The position numbers and the translations under genes were made by a program. From the NCBI GenBank assembly GCA_009784445.1, contig WRBQ01000005.1, forward strand, positions 1-64,000: DNA of 64,000 nt. The letters run 5' to 3'. The notes beneath the pieces are model-generated. The model made no database searches and had not been told where the DNA came from. It worked only from the letters and a program-made list of their open reading frames with translations. Each line of letters starts with the position of its first letter. Within the stretch, counting starts at the first letter, position 1. Positions 34,097 through 42,349 of this stretch are shown piece after piece. This DNA is from Oscillospiraceae bacterium. GTDB taxonomy: Bacteria; Bacillota; Clostridia; Oscillospirales; Acutalibacteraceae.

Positions 34097-36320
34097 GTTG
34101 TGCGCAAAGCACCGTCAGGTCATCCTCACGCATGCCACCAAGCTCGCGCAATTCAATGGCACGGGTGGCCAAGTAATCCGCAAGTTCCTGCATATCATCG
34201 CCATCCCAGCTTTGCAGGGTTTCGCAAATCCAAGCGTCATCGGTGCCCAACATACCGTCGCTCACCAACACAATAATATCCCCTGCCGCTAGCGTGCTGT
34301 GACGCTCGGCGGGGTTTATGTTGCCCAAAATACCCGCCGGCAAGGCCGAAAGCTCAATCGTTTGCACACGCCCGCCGCGCCGCATCCACGACACCGCGCC
34401 GCCAGCCTTGCAGAACTCCACCTGCCCGGTGAAGAGGTTCACGCCAACTGCATCCAGCGTAGCGAGGGATTCATCGCTGCTTTTGAGTAGCAGTGCCTGA
34501 TTCACCATGCGCGTGGCCGCCGCAAAACCTAAGCCGCCGCGCGTTAGGGTGCCGAAAATCTCCGCGGCCAGTGCACTTTCGAGCCCTGCGCGGCTGCCGG
34601 TGCCCATGCCATCACTCACCAGCAGCACATGGCGACCTTGGTTGTCTGCAAAATTATCGTGATAATCGCCGCACAAACCGCCCGGCGTAGCACCATGCTG
34701 CGCCGCACCAATGCTCAAGCGAAACACCGCCTGCTGTGTCATCGTTAGCATAGCTGTACCCGCGCCAGGGCTGATTTCAGGCAGTGTGAAGGCAATGCCC
34801 GTGTGTGTTTTCAGCGCATGCACCAGTTGCCTGCGCGTGCTGTGGTCATCCTCAAGGGTGACTTCAGCGGTGAGCGTGTCGGTGTTGTTGCTGCCACGCA
34901 CACAGGCAACCTCACGCGGCAAATAGCCATGTTCGCGCAGCACTTGTGCGGCTTTGTGCGCCGTGTCGTGCTGCATGGTATCTTGTTTGGCCAATTGTGC
35001 GGCAGTTTCGTCCAACAGTTGCCCCACAGCGGCATATTGTGCGGCGGCAGTGCGACGCAACTGCGCGTTGGCCTGAGCGCTGTGCTGTTGTGCCGCGTAG
35101 ACATCATAGGCACGCACCAGCTGTGTGTGAAACGCCGCGCCGTTGCGACATGCAGCAGTCAACCCGCACTCGCGACGCAGATCGGCACATTGCTCAAGTG
35201 AAAACACGTGATTTTGCCCCAGCAGTTTCACTGCATTTAAGTAGAATTTTCGGGTCTCTAGGGCACGTTTTTCATAGCAATGGCTGTGCCGTGGGCAGCG
35301 TCTACACAACGCCTGCTCCACACTATCCACGATATTTTGCTCAAGCGGCGGCGCGGTTTCGGCTAAGCCTTGTGCCACTTCGGTTACATAATCACCCACG
35401 CGTTGCAGCGCCTGCGCCAAGTGGCTCACACGCTTGCTTGCATCGCCGGGCTGGATATGCTGCATCTGCGGCTGCGCGAACTGATCCGCCAGCTTGCTCA
35501 ACCAACTAATTTGCTTGCGTGTGTTGCTGCTGAATACGCCAACGAGCAAACCGCCCAACGCAAAAGCCGTGAATACCGCCGCGCTGCCGCCCACCAGCAA
35601 AAAAGCCGTTCCCGCACACACGCCTGCAATTACGCCGCCTGCCTCACGCCAAACATAGGCCGCCGCCAGCACAAACAGCACAGCGAGTATGTAGGTAGGA
35701 CGAAATTGCCCCCAAGTGAAGCTGCCCAGTGCGGTCAGCAGCATCACGGTGCACAGCGCTGCCGCCGCCCATTGCCGCCGAGTGAGCAGCCAACGTCCGT
35801 GCTGCCGCGTAACGCCTTGCAGCATGTGCATAAAATATGCCGTACAGGCCGCCAGCACAGCACCGCCCATGATCATTGACCACGCCAGCCAGTCTGCCGG
35901 TTGCGCAATCAACGCCACCACGCCGGAAAGCGCAGCGCAGACGCCCGCGCACAACGGCGCAGCCACACCACGCGGAAACTTCACCTGCCGCAGACCAAAA
36001 TTACCCAAACCCGCCAAAGCAATGGCGGTCATTACCGTGAAGTTGTTTGGCCAAGCTAGCAGCAACAAGCTGCCACCCGCCATACCCAGCACGCCAGCAG
36101 CGAGAAACTTCACCGGCAACGCGGCAGTCAAGCCAAAGGCAAACGGTGCCGCAGCAACGAACACGCTACCCGCGAAGTTCGCTTGCACCAGCAACACACC
36201 CAGCAACGCAATCCCCAGTTGCTGAGCAAGGCGCGCCACCACTCGGCGAAGCTTGTCCGGCGATAGCGCGGGCAAGGTCAATTCCTGTGCAACATGGGTT
36301 TGTTTTTTTTCGGTAACCAT
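34071..36320 (-). CDS. spoIIE: Stage II sporulation protein E, PP2C-type phosphatase
   Basis: The 749-residue membrane phosphatase dephosphorylates SpoIIAA and so releases SigF in the forespore; it also localises at the polar septum. The N-terminal ~290 residues form about ten transmembrane helices. A Cys-rich linker follows (CRRCPRHSHC, then CADLRRECGLTAAC). The C-terminal PP2C domain has VSDGMGTGSRAGLESALAAE and IIVLVSDGMLGTDDA, with the metal-binding Asp residues. An AAGAGGGGG SD supports the start. The promoter has a Spo0A-like arrangement. Confidence 0.95.
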   Translation of the reverse strand: MVTEKKQTHVAQELTLPALSPDKLRRVVARLAQQLGIALLGVLLVQANFAGSVFVAAAPFAFGLTAALPVKFLAAGVLGMAGGSLLLLAWPNNFTVMTAIALAGLGNFGLRQVKFPRGVAAPLCAGVCAALSGVVALIAQPADWLAWSMIMGGAVLAACTAYFMHMLQGVTRQHGRWLLTRRQWAAAALCTVMLLTALGSFTWGQFRPTYILAVLFVLAAAYVWREAGGVIAGVCAGTAFLLVGGSAAVFTAFALGGLLVGVFSSNTRKQISWLSKLADQFAQPQMQHIQPGDASKRVSHLAQALQRVGDYVTEVAQGLAETAPPLEQNIVDSVEQALCRRCPRHSHCYEKRALETRKFYLNAVKLLGQNHVFSLEQCADLRRECGLTAACRNGAAFHTQLVRAYDVYAAQQHSAQANAQLRRTAAAQYAAVGQLLDETAAQLAKQDTMQHDTAHKAAQVLREHGYLPREVACVRGSNNTDTLTAEVTLEDDHSTRRQLVHALKTHTGIAFTLPEISPGAGTAMLTMTQQAVFRLSIGAAQHGATPGGLCGDYHDNFADNQGRHVLLVSDGMGTGSRAGLESALAAEIFGTLTRGGLGFAAATRMVNQALLLKSSDESLATLDAVGVNLFTGQVEFCKAGGAVSWMRRGGRVQTIELSALPAGILGNINPAERHSTLAAGDIIVLVSDGMLGTDDAWICETLQSWDGDDMQELADYLATRAIELRELGGMREDDLTVLCAQLTAGFRAS

Positions 36321-36352
36321 GATGATTTACCCCCTCTTGAGACTCAGCCTTT

Positions 36353-36386
36353 ATTATACTAAATCACAAGAGGAGTTTTTGTCGCT
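36353..36386 (-). promoter_or_regulatory. Probable Spo0A-controlled SigA promoter of spoIIE
   Basis: On the minus strand TATAAT (36353-36358) lies 21 bases from GCGACA (36380-36385). That element is part of a 5-of-7 match to the 0A box (TGTCGAA on the plus strand reads TGTCGCT, 36380-36386). A 0A box over a -35 with 21-22 bp spacing is the known arrangement of Bacillus spoIIE and spoIIG. Confidence 0.45.
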
Positions 36387-36415
36387 TTATGACAGTAATG
36401 CAATAAAAACAAACA

Positions 36416-36447
36416 CCCCGCAAGCACATGGCTTGCGGGGTTTATTT
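36416..36447. terminator. Bidirectional terminator
   Basis: Stem CCCCGCAAGC / GCTTGCGGGG with 5-nt loop. TTTATTTTTTT follows on the plus strand and TGTTTGTTTTTA on the minus strand. It ends the lipoprotein gene. Confidence 0.85.
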
Positions 36448-36457
36448 TTTTGAGTGT

Positions 36458-37597
36458 TTATGATGGCTCGTTGATGATGATGTCCACGGTGGTAACAATG
36501 CGAGCGGCACCTGCGGTTGCACCAGGGATGCTGGCTTCAAGCCGAACCGCACCGGGCGTTGTGCCAATCTCCAAGTTCGCAGTTGAACCAGTGGCGATAC
36601 CATTTACGGCACCGCTCAAAGAGGCAAAGCCTGCACCCACCACAATTCTCCATTGAATCTGAGACGCCGCAATTGTAGCTGGCGTAGCCGTCGCGGAAAA
36701 GCCTATGACAGTCGTAGCAGTGGTGACCGTTCTATTGCCGCCGATGATGCTGATGCTGCGCGCAACCGTGGTTGTGGTGGGTTGCGTGGCAACAGGCGGG
36801 CGTGTGGGAGACACAGCAGTGGTGCCGCCACCAATGGGCGCGGTGGTCCAAGTGGGCAGGTTTTGAGGGAACGTGAACGGCGGACGCGCTGTGGTAGTGG
36901 TGGTTGTCGTAGTCGTGGTGGTGTAATCCGGGCCGGGACCGGTTGTTGTAACAGTCGTGGTGGTAGGCATGGTGTTTTGTGCTGGTGTCGTGGTGCCCTC
37001 AAGAACATCTGTGGTTTCTGCGGGCGCAGTGGTGATTTGCAGTGGAGGAGCAGGCGCCACGGTGATGGCATTCACCAGCCGCACATGTTGTGCAGCCGTG
37101 CCCGCACCGGGGGCAAGACGAAGCGGCGGCTCGGTGTTAATGGGCGAGCCGTCTTGCTCCCAAGCCAAAATGGTATCTTCATGCATGGCAAGGTCGCGGT
37201 CAAGGTTCACATTTGTGCCATCTACGGAGCTGACCATGACGTTGTGCACGTTGTGCACGCCCAAAAAGCCCAGCATTGCCCGCAGGCTAACGCCACGGAA
37301 CGTTTGCGTGACCGTGAAGCCCTGCGCGGTGGTCACCGGCATGCTCACTTCGGCCACGGGCAGCAAATCGGCATCTAGGTTGGTGAATTGCGTGATGCCC
37401 GCCACGCCACGGATTTCCACGCGCCAAGTGATTTGGCCTAAATCAACGCCAACTGTCTCATCCGTGGTGTAGTCGCCGTTGGTGGTGTAGTCGTACGGTA
37501 AATCGGGGCCATTTGTATTGCCGCAAGCAGCAATCAAAACCAGCACCACTACAGTGAGTAGCAGCGCAAGAGCTTGCAGGATACGATGCTTCTTCAA
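36458..37597 (-). CDS. Lipoprotein with Thr-rich linker and Ig-like C-terminus
   Basis: The 379-residue product has a signal peptide with lipobox LIAAC. Residues ~50-185 resemble the substrate-domain fold of oxidoreductases of the sulfite-oxidase type (TFRGVSLRAMLGFLGVHNV), but no cofactor ligands are evident. A ~100-residue linker of Thr/Pro (runs of Thr, ARPPF, TRPPVATQPTTTT) may be glycosylated or span the wall. The last ~95 residues look like a Big2-type Ig fold (ISIIGGNRTVTTATTVIGFS to IINEPS). It is a single gene with promoter and terminator. Confidence 0.7.
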   Translation of the reverse strand: MKKHRILQALALLLTVVVLVLIAACGNTNGPDLPYDYTTNGDYTTDETVGVDLGQITWRVEIRGVAGITQFTNLDADLLPVAEVSMPVTTAQGFTVTQTFRGVSLRAMLGFLGVHNVHNVMVSSVDGTNVNLDRDLAMHEDTILAWEQDGSPINTEPPLRLAPGAGTAAQHVRLVNAITVAPAPPLQITTAPAETTDVLEGTTTPAQNTMPTTTTVTTTGPGPDYTTTTTTTTTTTARPPFTFPQNLPTWTTAPIGGGTTAVSPTRPPVATQPTTTTVARSISIIGGNRTVTTATTVIGFSATATPATIAASQIQWRIVVGAGFASLSGAVNGIATGSTANLEIGTTPGAVRLEASIPGATAGAARIVTTVDIIINEPS

Positions 37598-37644
37598 AAA
37601 ACCATCTCCTTTTTCAAAAACACTTCTTTCCCAGTGTACATTCT

Positions 37645-37673
37645 ATGATAGCACATTTTGCGCGAAAAAGCAA
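37645..37673 (-). promoter_or_regulatory. SigA promoter of the Thr-rich lipoprotein
   Basis: On the minus strand TTGCTT (37668-37673), 17-bp spacer and TATCAT (37645-37650). Confidence 0.65.
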
Positions 37674-37731
37674 GAGTTATTTTTGGCCAACTTGGCATAT
37701 ATTTGTAAAAAATATGTGACGGAGAAGCCTT

Positions 37732-39246
37732 ATGACCAATTCGCGCAAGCTCATCTTTAATACCGCGCTGCTCACAGCCGCCGCATTCATCATGCGCACG
37801 GTAGATGTTTCCTTCAACGTGTTCATCACCAACCGTATTGGCGCGGCGGGCATTGGGCTGTTTCAGCTCACGCTCACCGTCTATGCCATGGCGGTAACGT
37901 TTGGCTGCGCGGGCGTGCGCTTTGGCGCAACAAGGTTGAATGTCGACCTGCTTTCGCGTAATCCACAGGCCAGTTTGCGCCGCCCCATGCTCATGTGCTT
38001 GGGCTGGGCGCTGGGCGTGAGCACCGTAATCGCCATTGTGCTTTACACTGCAGCCCCCACGATTGCCGAGCATTGGTTACACGACATACGCACGCTGCCC
38101 AGTTTGCGCACACTGGCGTTTGGGCTGCCCATGGTGTCGCTGACGGCCGCGATGACGGGCTACTTCACTGCCGTGCGCACGGTATACAAAAGCGCTCTCG
38201 CGCAAGGCTTTGAGCAACTGGTAAAAATCAGCTTTGTGGTGTTCTTTTTGCAGCGCATGCTGCCACAGGGCTTGGAGTACGCAGCACTGGGCATCGTGTA
38301 TGGCATGGTTATCGGCCAAGCGGCGGTGATGCTGCTGTCATTCCTATTGCTGCGGCAATCGCGATATATCAAGCGCAAAGGCGATGGCTCGCCGGTGCCG
38401 TTTCGCCATTTATTGCGCATTGCCGGACCCGAGGCAGCCGGTGCATGTGCGCGCAGCGTGCTGCTGACCACCGAGCACTTGCTCATTCCGCGCGGATTTG
38501 AGGCTAGCGGCCGCAGCAACGAAGAAGCCATGCGAATCTATGGCGTGGTGCAGGGCATGACCTTGCCCGTGCTGTTGTATCCATCGGCGGTGCTTAGTTC
38601 ACTCAGCAGTTTGCTGGTGCCGGAGTTTTCACAGCTGCGTGTGCAACGCCAACAAGAGAAAATCAACGAAAGCGTCACGAAAGTGCTCAAGCTAGCGTTG
38701 ATGTATGGCGTGTTTGCCGGCGGCATGTTCTACGCCTTTGCCTACCCGCTTAGCCATGTGATTTACGGCAACCATGATGCCGCAAAGTATCTGCAACTGC
38801 TTGCCCCGCTGGTGCCCATCATGTATCTGGACATGAGCGTGGATGGCATGCTCAAGGGCCTAGACCAACAAAAAGCCTCCATGATGTACAACATCATCGA
38901 CTCGGCCATTTGCGTGGCACTGGTGTATATTTTGCTGCCACGCATCGCCATCAAAGGCTATATCATCGTGCTGTTTGTCAGCGAGCTGTATAATTTTTTC
39001 TTCAGCATTCGGCGTTTGCTCAAGGTTACCCAAGCGCCGCGGCCCACGCTTGCGCAAGTGATCAATCCCATTTTGTGCGTGGCCTGTGCAGCGGTGGTTC
39101 CCATCGGCATTTCACGCTTCATTTTCCCGCTGATGCTCACGAGCGTGCCGGGACTGGTGTTTGCCATTTTGCTTTCCATCGGCATTTACTTAGGCACCTT
39201 GCGTGCCACAGGCTGCGTTCGCAGCTTTTCCTTACGCCGCTTATAA
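37732..39246 (+). CDS. spoVB: SpoVB-like MOP-superfamily flippase
   Basis: The 504-residue protein has about 13-14 transmembrane helices and matches the SpoVB/MurJ-like branch of the MOP exporter superfamily (KLIFNTALLTAAAFIMRTVDV; IGAAGIGLFQLTLTVYAMA; LPVLLYPSAVLSSLSSLLVPEFS). SpoVB is needed for spore cortex synthesis in Bacillus and probably moves lipid-linked precursors. GGAG precedes the ATG. Its last 61 bases overlap the convergent YgjP-type gene. Assignment to SpoVB rather than a general polysaccharide flippase is likely but not certain. Confidence 0.8.
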   Translation: MTNSRKLIFNTALLTAAAFIMRTVDVSFNVFITNRIGAAGIGLFQLTLTVYAMAVTFGCAGVRFGATRLNVDLLSRNPQASLRRPMLMCLGWALGVSTVIAIVLYTAAPTIAEHWLHDIRTLPSLRTLAFGLPMVSLTAAMTGYFTAVRTVYKSALAQGFEQLVKISFVVFFLQRMLPQGLEYAALGIVYGMVIGQAAVMLLSFLLLRQSRYIKRKGDGSPVPFRHLLRIAGPEAAGACARSVLLTTEHLLIPRGFEASGRSNEEAMRIYGVVQGMTLPVLLYPSAVLSSLSSLLVPEFSQLRVQRQQEKINESVTKVLKLALMYGVFAGGMFYAFAYPLSHVIYGNHDAAKYLQLLAPLVPIMYLDMSVDGMLKGLDQQKASMMYNIIDSAICVALVYILLPRIAIKGYIIVLFVSELYNFFFSIRRLLKVTQAPRPTLAQVINPILCVACAAVVPIGISRFIFPLMLTSVPGLVFAILLSIGIYLGTLRATGCVRSFSLRRL

Positions 39247-39725
39247 TCCGGCAATACCTGTTCCACAATCGCCCAAAATCGTGGGCTGTGATTCATTTCA
39301 CGCAGGTGCGCTAGCTCGTGCACCACAACGTAGTCAATCACATCATCATCGCACAGCATCAGCCGCCACGAGAAGTTCAAACTACCGCGGCTGCTGCAAC
39401 TGCCCCAGCGCGTTGTTGCACCGGTGACGCGCATAGTGTTGGGCGCAACGCTCATGATGCCCGCAAAGTGCTCTACCCTGCCCGGCAACAAGGCTTTGGC
39501 CTGCTTTCGACATTGTTTTTCCAACTCGGGTGTGAGCTGCACGGCGGTGGCTTGCCGCTGCTGCATCAACTGCTGTTTTTCGACAATCCACACCGCTTTG
39601 CTTTGCACAACACGCTCAATTTCACGCGTTGAACAACGCAACGGCGCGCGCACTTCTAGGCTGCCGTCCGGGCGAACGCAAAGGCCTATCGTCTTGCGGT
39701 TAGACCGCGTTAATGTGTAATGCAT
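39186..39725 (-). CDS. YgjP-like (DUF45) metallopeptidase
   Basis: The 179-residue product carries VVHELAHLREMNHSPRFW, the zinc motif HExxH with the third ligand His of the YgjP/SprT-like group. TTRWGSCSSRGSLNFSWRLM is the conserved stretch before it. N-terminal IGLCVRPDGSLEVRAP is also family-typical. The substrate is unknown. The gene overlaps the GNAT gene upstream by 16 bases and the spoVB 3' end convergently by 61 bases, so its last 20 residues are encoded opposite spoVB. Confidence 0.85.
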   Translation of the reverse strand: MHYTLTRSNRKTIGLCVRPDGSLEVRAPLRCSTREIERVVQSKAVWIVEKQQLMQQRQATAVQLTPELEKQCRKQAKALLPGRVEHFAGIMSVAPNTMRVTGATTRWGSCSSRGSLNFSWRLMLCDDDVIDYVVVHELAHLREMNHSPRFWAIVEQVLPDYKRRKEKLRTQPVARKVPK

Positions 39726-40306
39726 GGCAGCTCCAGGTGCATGAAAATCGGCGTGCCCACGCCAAACACGCGTGCTGCAACACGCACCAGCAGGCTGTGA
39801 TTTTTACTGCGCACAAAACCCAGCTTGCTATATAGTCGCACGGCAGAGGCATTTTCCTCGGTGGTTTCGAGTGTATAGCTGCGATAGGGCAATGTGTCGC
39901 ACAGGTGGTTAATGAGCTTGCCGCCCACCCCCTGCCCGCGCATGCTTTCGCAAACGGCTAGGTATTCGATTGCGGCTTCATCGTCGCCCTTGAGGTTGGG
40001 CTGCGAAACGTTCAATCCCAAATACACGCCGTATCCATATAGTCCCAGCTGCTGCACCAACAGCTTTCGGCAAGCTTTAGCGGCGCGACTGCCGCGCTTG
40101 CCCCAACCGCAAATGCCCACAGCACGATCTTCCTGCAGCGCAACGACAACCTGTGCGGGGTCTAGCATATGCTTGAACAAAATATGCAGCTTGGACTTAT
40201 CTTTTGTGATGGACGCACCCATGTAGCGATACAAGCCCTCAACGAAAACCGTGAGGGCTTGGTCAAGCTGTGCTTCATTCAGCTCAGATAATTTGACAAT
40301 TTTCAT
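39710..40306 (-). CDS. GNAT-family N-acetyltransferase
   Basis: The 198-residue product has the GNAT acetyl-CoA site IEYLAVCESMRGQGVGGKLI (Q/R-x-x-G-x-G/A) and the C-terminal pattern LETTEENASAVRLYSKLGFV. Substrate is unknown. AAAGGAG precedes the ATG, and it follows the topoisomerase gene by 9 bases, so it belongs to the downstream end of the tilS-hpt-ftsH run. Confidence 0.85.
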   Translation of the reverse strand: MKIVKLSELNEAQLDQALTVFVEGLYRYMGASITKDKSKLHILFKHMLDPAQVVVALQEDRAVGICGWGKRGSRAAKACRKLLVQQLGLYGYGVYLGLNVSQPNLKGDDEAAIEYLAVCESMRGQGVGGKLINHLCDTLPYRSYTLETTEENASAVRLYSKLGFVRSKNHSLLVRVAARVFGVGTPIFMHLELPCITH

Positions 40307-40315
40307 GGCGCTCCT

Positions 40316-42298
40316 TTATGACACATCGGCCATGGCCACCCATTTGTGGCCGTGATTGGCAATGTGCGCCTTGCGGCCAGCCAAGTTGTCGCCCTCCATC
40401 AGATCAAACATGTCGGCGGTTGCTTTGGCATCGGTGGGGCACACCTTCACCAAGCGGCGCGTGGCAGGATTCATCGTAGTTAAGCTCATCATGTCGGCGT
40501 CGTTTTCACCCAAGCCTTTGCTGCGCTGAATGGTGTAGCGCTTGCCTTCAAGTTCCTTGAACGCCTGTGCTTTTTCTTGTTCGTTGTAGGCGAACCACGT
40601 TTCGCTGCCGCTGTTGATTTCATACAGCGGCGACTCGGCGATGTACACCTTGCCCGCTTCAATGAGCGTGGGCATCAGACGATAAATCATCGTCAAAATC
40701 AGCGTGCGAATCTGAAAGCCGTCTACGTCTGCGTCGGTGCAGATGATCACTTTGCTCCAGTTGAGATTGTTCAAGTCAAAGCTCGACAGCTCTTTATGCG
40801 ACTTGCCGGTGACCTCCACGCCACAGCCCAGCACCTTGATTAAATCCGTGATAATCTCATTTTTGAATATCTTGCCGTAATCGCTCTTGAGGCAGTTGAG
40901 AATCTTGCCGCGCACAGGAATGATAGCCTGAAACTCGCTGTCGCGCGCTTGTTTGCAGGCGCCCAATGCGCTGTCGCCTTCCACGATGTAAATCTCGCGC
41001 AGCTCGGTGTCTCGACTACGGCAGTCCACAAATTTTTGCACACGGTTGGTCAGACTATTGCCGCTTTGCAGCGTTTTTTTGATATTCACGCGCGTTTGCT
41101 CTGCCTTCACGCGCGAGCGCATGTTGATGATGATTTGGTCGGCAACTTTCTCAGCGTCAAGGGGATTTTCCAGAAAATACACTTCCATTTGGTGGCGAAT
41201 GAACTCCGCCATGGCCTCTTGAATGAATTTATTGTTGATGGCCTTTTTGGTCTGATTTTCATATGAAGTGACCGAGCTGCGGCTGGAAATCACCAGCAAC
41301 ATGCAGTCCAAAATATCTTGGAATTTCACTTTCGGGTCGGTTTTGTTGTACTTGCCCTGCTGCTTTAGATAACCATCAATAAAGCCCACAAATGCGCTTT
41401 GCGCGGCTTTGTCGGGCGCGCCGCCGTGCTCCAAAAAGCTGGAGTTGTGGTAGTATTCCTTCAACGTTTTGCTTTTGGAAAACGCCACCGCCAATGTGAT
41501 CTCTAGGCGGTAATCTGCGTGGTCGGCTCGATCGCGGCCTTGGCGCTGGGCTTCCCAATATTGCACATCGGTCAGTAGCGCATCACCGGCGATTTCCTTG
41601 ATGTAATCGACAATGCCGTTTTCGTAGAAATACTCGATTTCCTCAAACTTGCCGGGTTCTGTTTCGTGGCGCAAAATGAAGCGCACGCTGCTGTTGACCA
41701 CCGATTGCCGCCGCATCACATGTTCAAAAAAGCTCAGCGGAATATCAATTTCGGTGAAGACTTCTAGGTCAGGCTTCCAGTGAAAGCGCGAGCCGGTTTG
41801 CTTTTGTTTGGTTGGCTCTTTTTGCATGTCGCCCGCGATATTGCCTTTTTCAAAGTTCAAAGCATAGCGGTAGCCGTCGCGAAAAATCTCGGCGTTCATC
41901 CACTCGGAGGACTGTTGGGTGGCAGTGAGCCCAAGGCCGTTGAGCCCCAGCGAAAAGGTATAGCTTCCGCCGCTGTTGGTGTCATATTTTCCGCCGGCGT
42001 AGAGCTCGCAAAACGCAAGCTCCCAGTTAAAGCAGTTTTCGCGCTCGTTCCAGTCCACGGGACAACCACGGCCAAAGTCTTGCACGGCAATGCTGTGGTC
42101 GAGATAACGCGTCACAATCACGCGGTCGCCATGGCCTTCGCGGGCCTCGTCAACGCTGTTGCTCAAAATTTCAAACACGGAGTGCTGGCAGCCTTCAAGG
42201 CCGTCGCTGCCAAAAATCACGCCGGGGCGTTTGCGTACTTTGTCCGCCCCAACGAGTTTGGTCATGTCTGTGTTGGTGTAGTCTTTTTTGGTAGGCAT
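40316..42298 (-). CDS. Type IIA topoisomerase B subunit (GyrB/ParE-like), orphan
   Basis: The 660-residue product has the GHKL ATPase (ILSNSVDEAREG, VQDFGRGCPV, GLNGLGLTATQQ). The transducer and TOPRIM domains follow, with EIYIVEGDSALG and VIICTDADVDGFQIRTLIL. The last ~80 residues contain RSKGLGENDADMM. It is divergent from housekeeping GyrB (HSVFEILSNSVDEA, YAGGKYDTNSGGSY), like the extra ParE-type subunits of Clostridia. No A subunit lies beside it. The start at 42298 has GAGGGAG just upstream. Confidence 0.85.
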   Translation of the reverse strand: MPTKKDYTNTDMTKLVGADKVRKRPGVIFGSDGLEGCQHSVFEILSNSVDEAREGHGDRVIVTRYLDHSIAVQDFGRGCPVDWNERENCFNWELAFCELYAGGKYDTNSGGSYTFSLGLNGLGLTATQQSSEWMNAEIFRDGYRYALNFEKGNIAGDMQKEPTKQKQTGSRFHWKPDLEVFTEIDIPLSFFEHVMRRQSVVNSSVRFILRHETEPGKFEEIEYFYENGIVDYIKEIAGDALLTDVQYWEAQRQGRDRADHADYRLEITLAVAFSKSKTLKEYYHNSSFLEHGGAPDKAAQSAFVGFIDGYLKQQGKYNKTDPKVKFQDILDCMLLVISSRSSVTSYENQTKKAINNKFIQEAMAEFIRHQMEVYFLENPLDAEKVADQIIINMRSRVKAEQTRVNIKKTLQSGNSLTNRVQKFVDCRSRDTELREIYIVEGDSALGACKQARDSEFQAIIPVRGKILNCLKSDYGKIFKNEIITDLIKVLGCGVEVTGKSHKELSSFDLNNLNWSKVIICTDADVDGFQIRTLILTMIYRLMPTLIEAGKVYIAESPLYEINSGSETWFAYNEQEKAQAFKELEGKRYTIQRSKGLGENDADMMSLTTMNPATRRLVKVCPTDAKATADMFDLMEGDNLAGRKAHIANHGHKWVAMADVS

Positions 42299-42312
42299 GT
42301 TCTCCCTCAATA

Positions 42313-42343
42313 TGTAGGGGCGGATGTTAATCCGCCCGCAACC
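42313..42343. repeat. Dispersed TGTAGGGGCG element, copy 1
   Basis: TGTAGGGGCGGATGTTAATC followed by CGCCCGCAACC; the inner GGGCGGAT/ATCCGCCC arms form a hairpin. It resembles copies at 55635-55694 and 58463-58489. It sits between ftsH and the topoisomerase gene. Confidence 0.7.
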
Positions 42344-42349
42344 ATAATA

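Noticed and set aside
37690-37731. SigE promoter of the spoVB-like gene
   Set aside because: A GCATATAT -35-like element is present, but no acceptable CATACANT -10 lies at the right distance.
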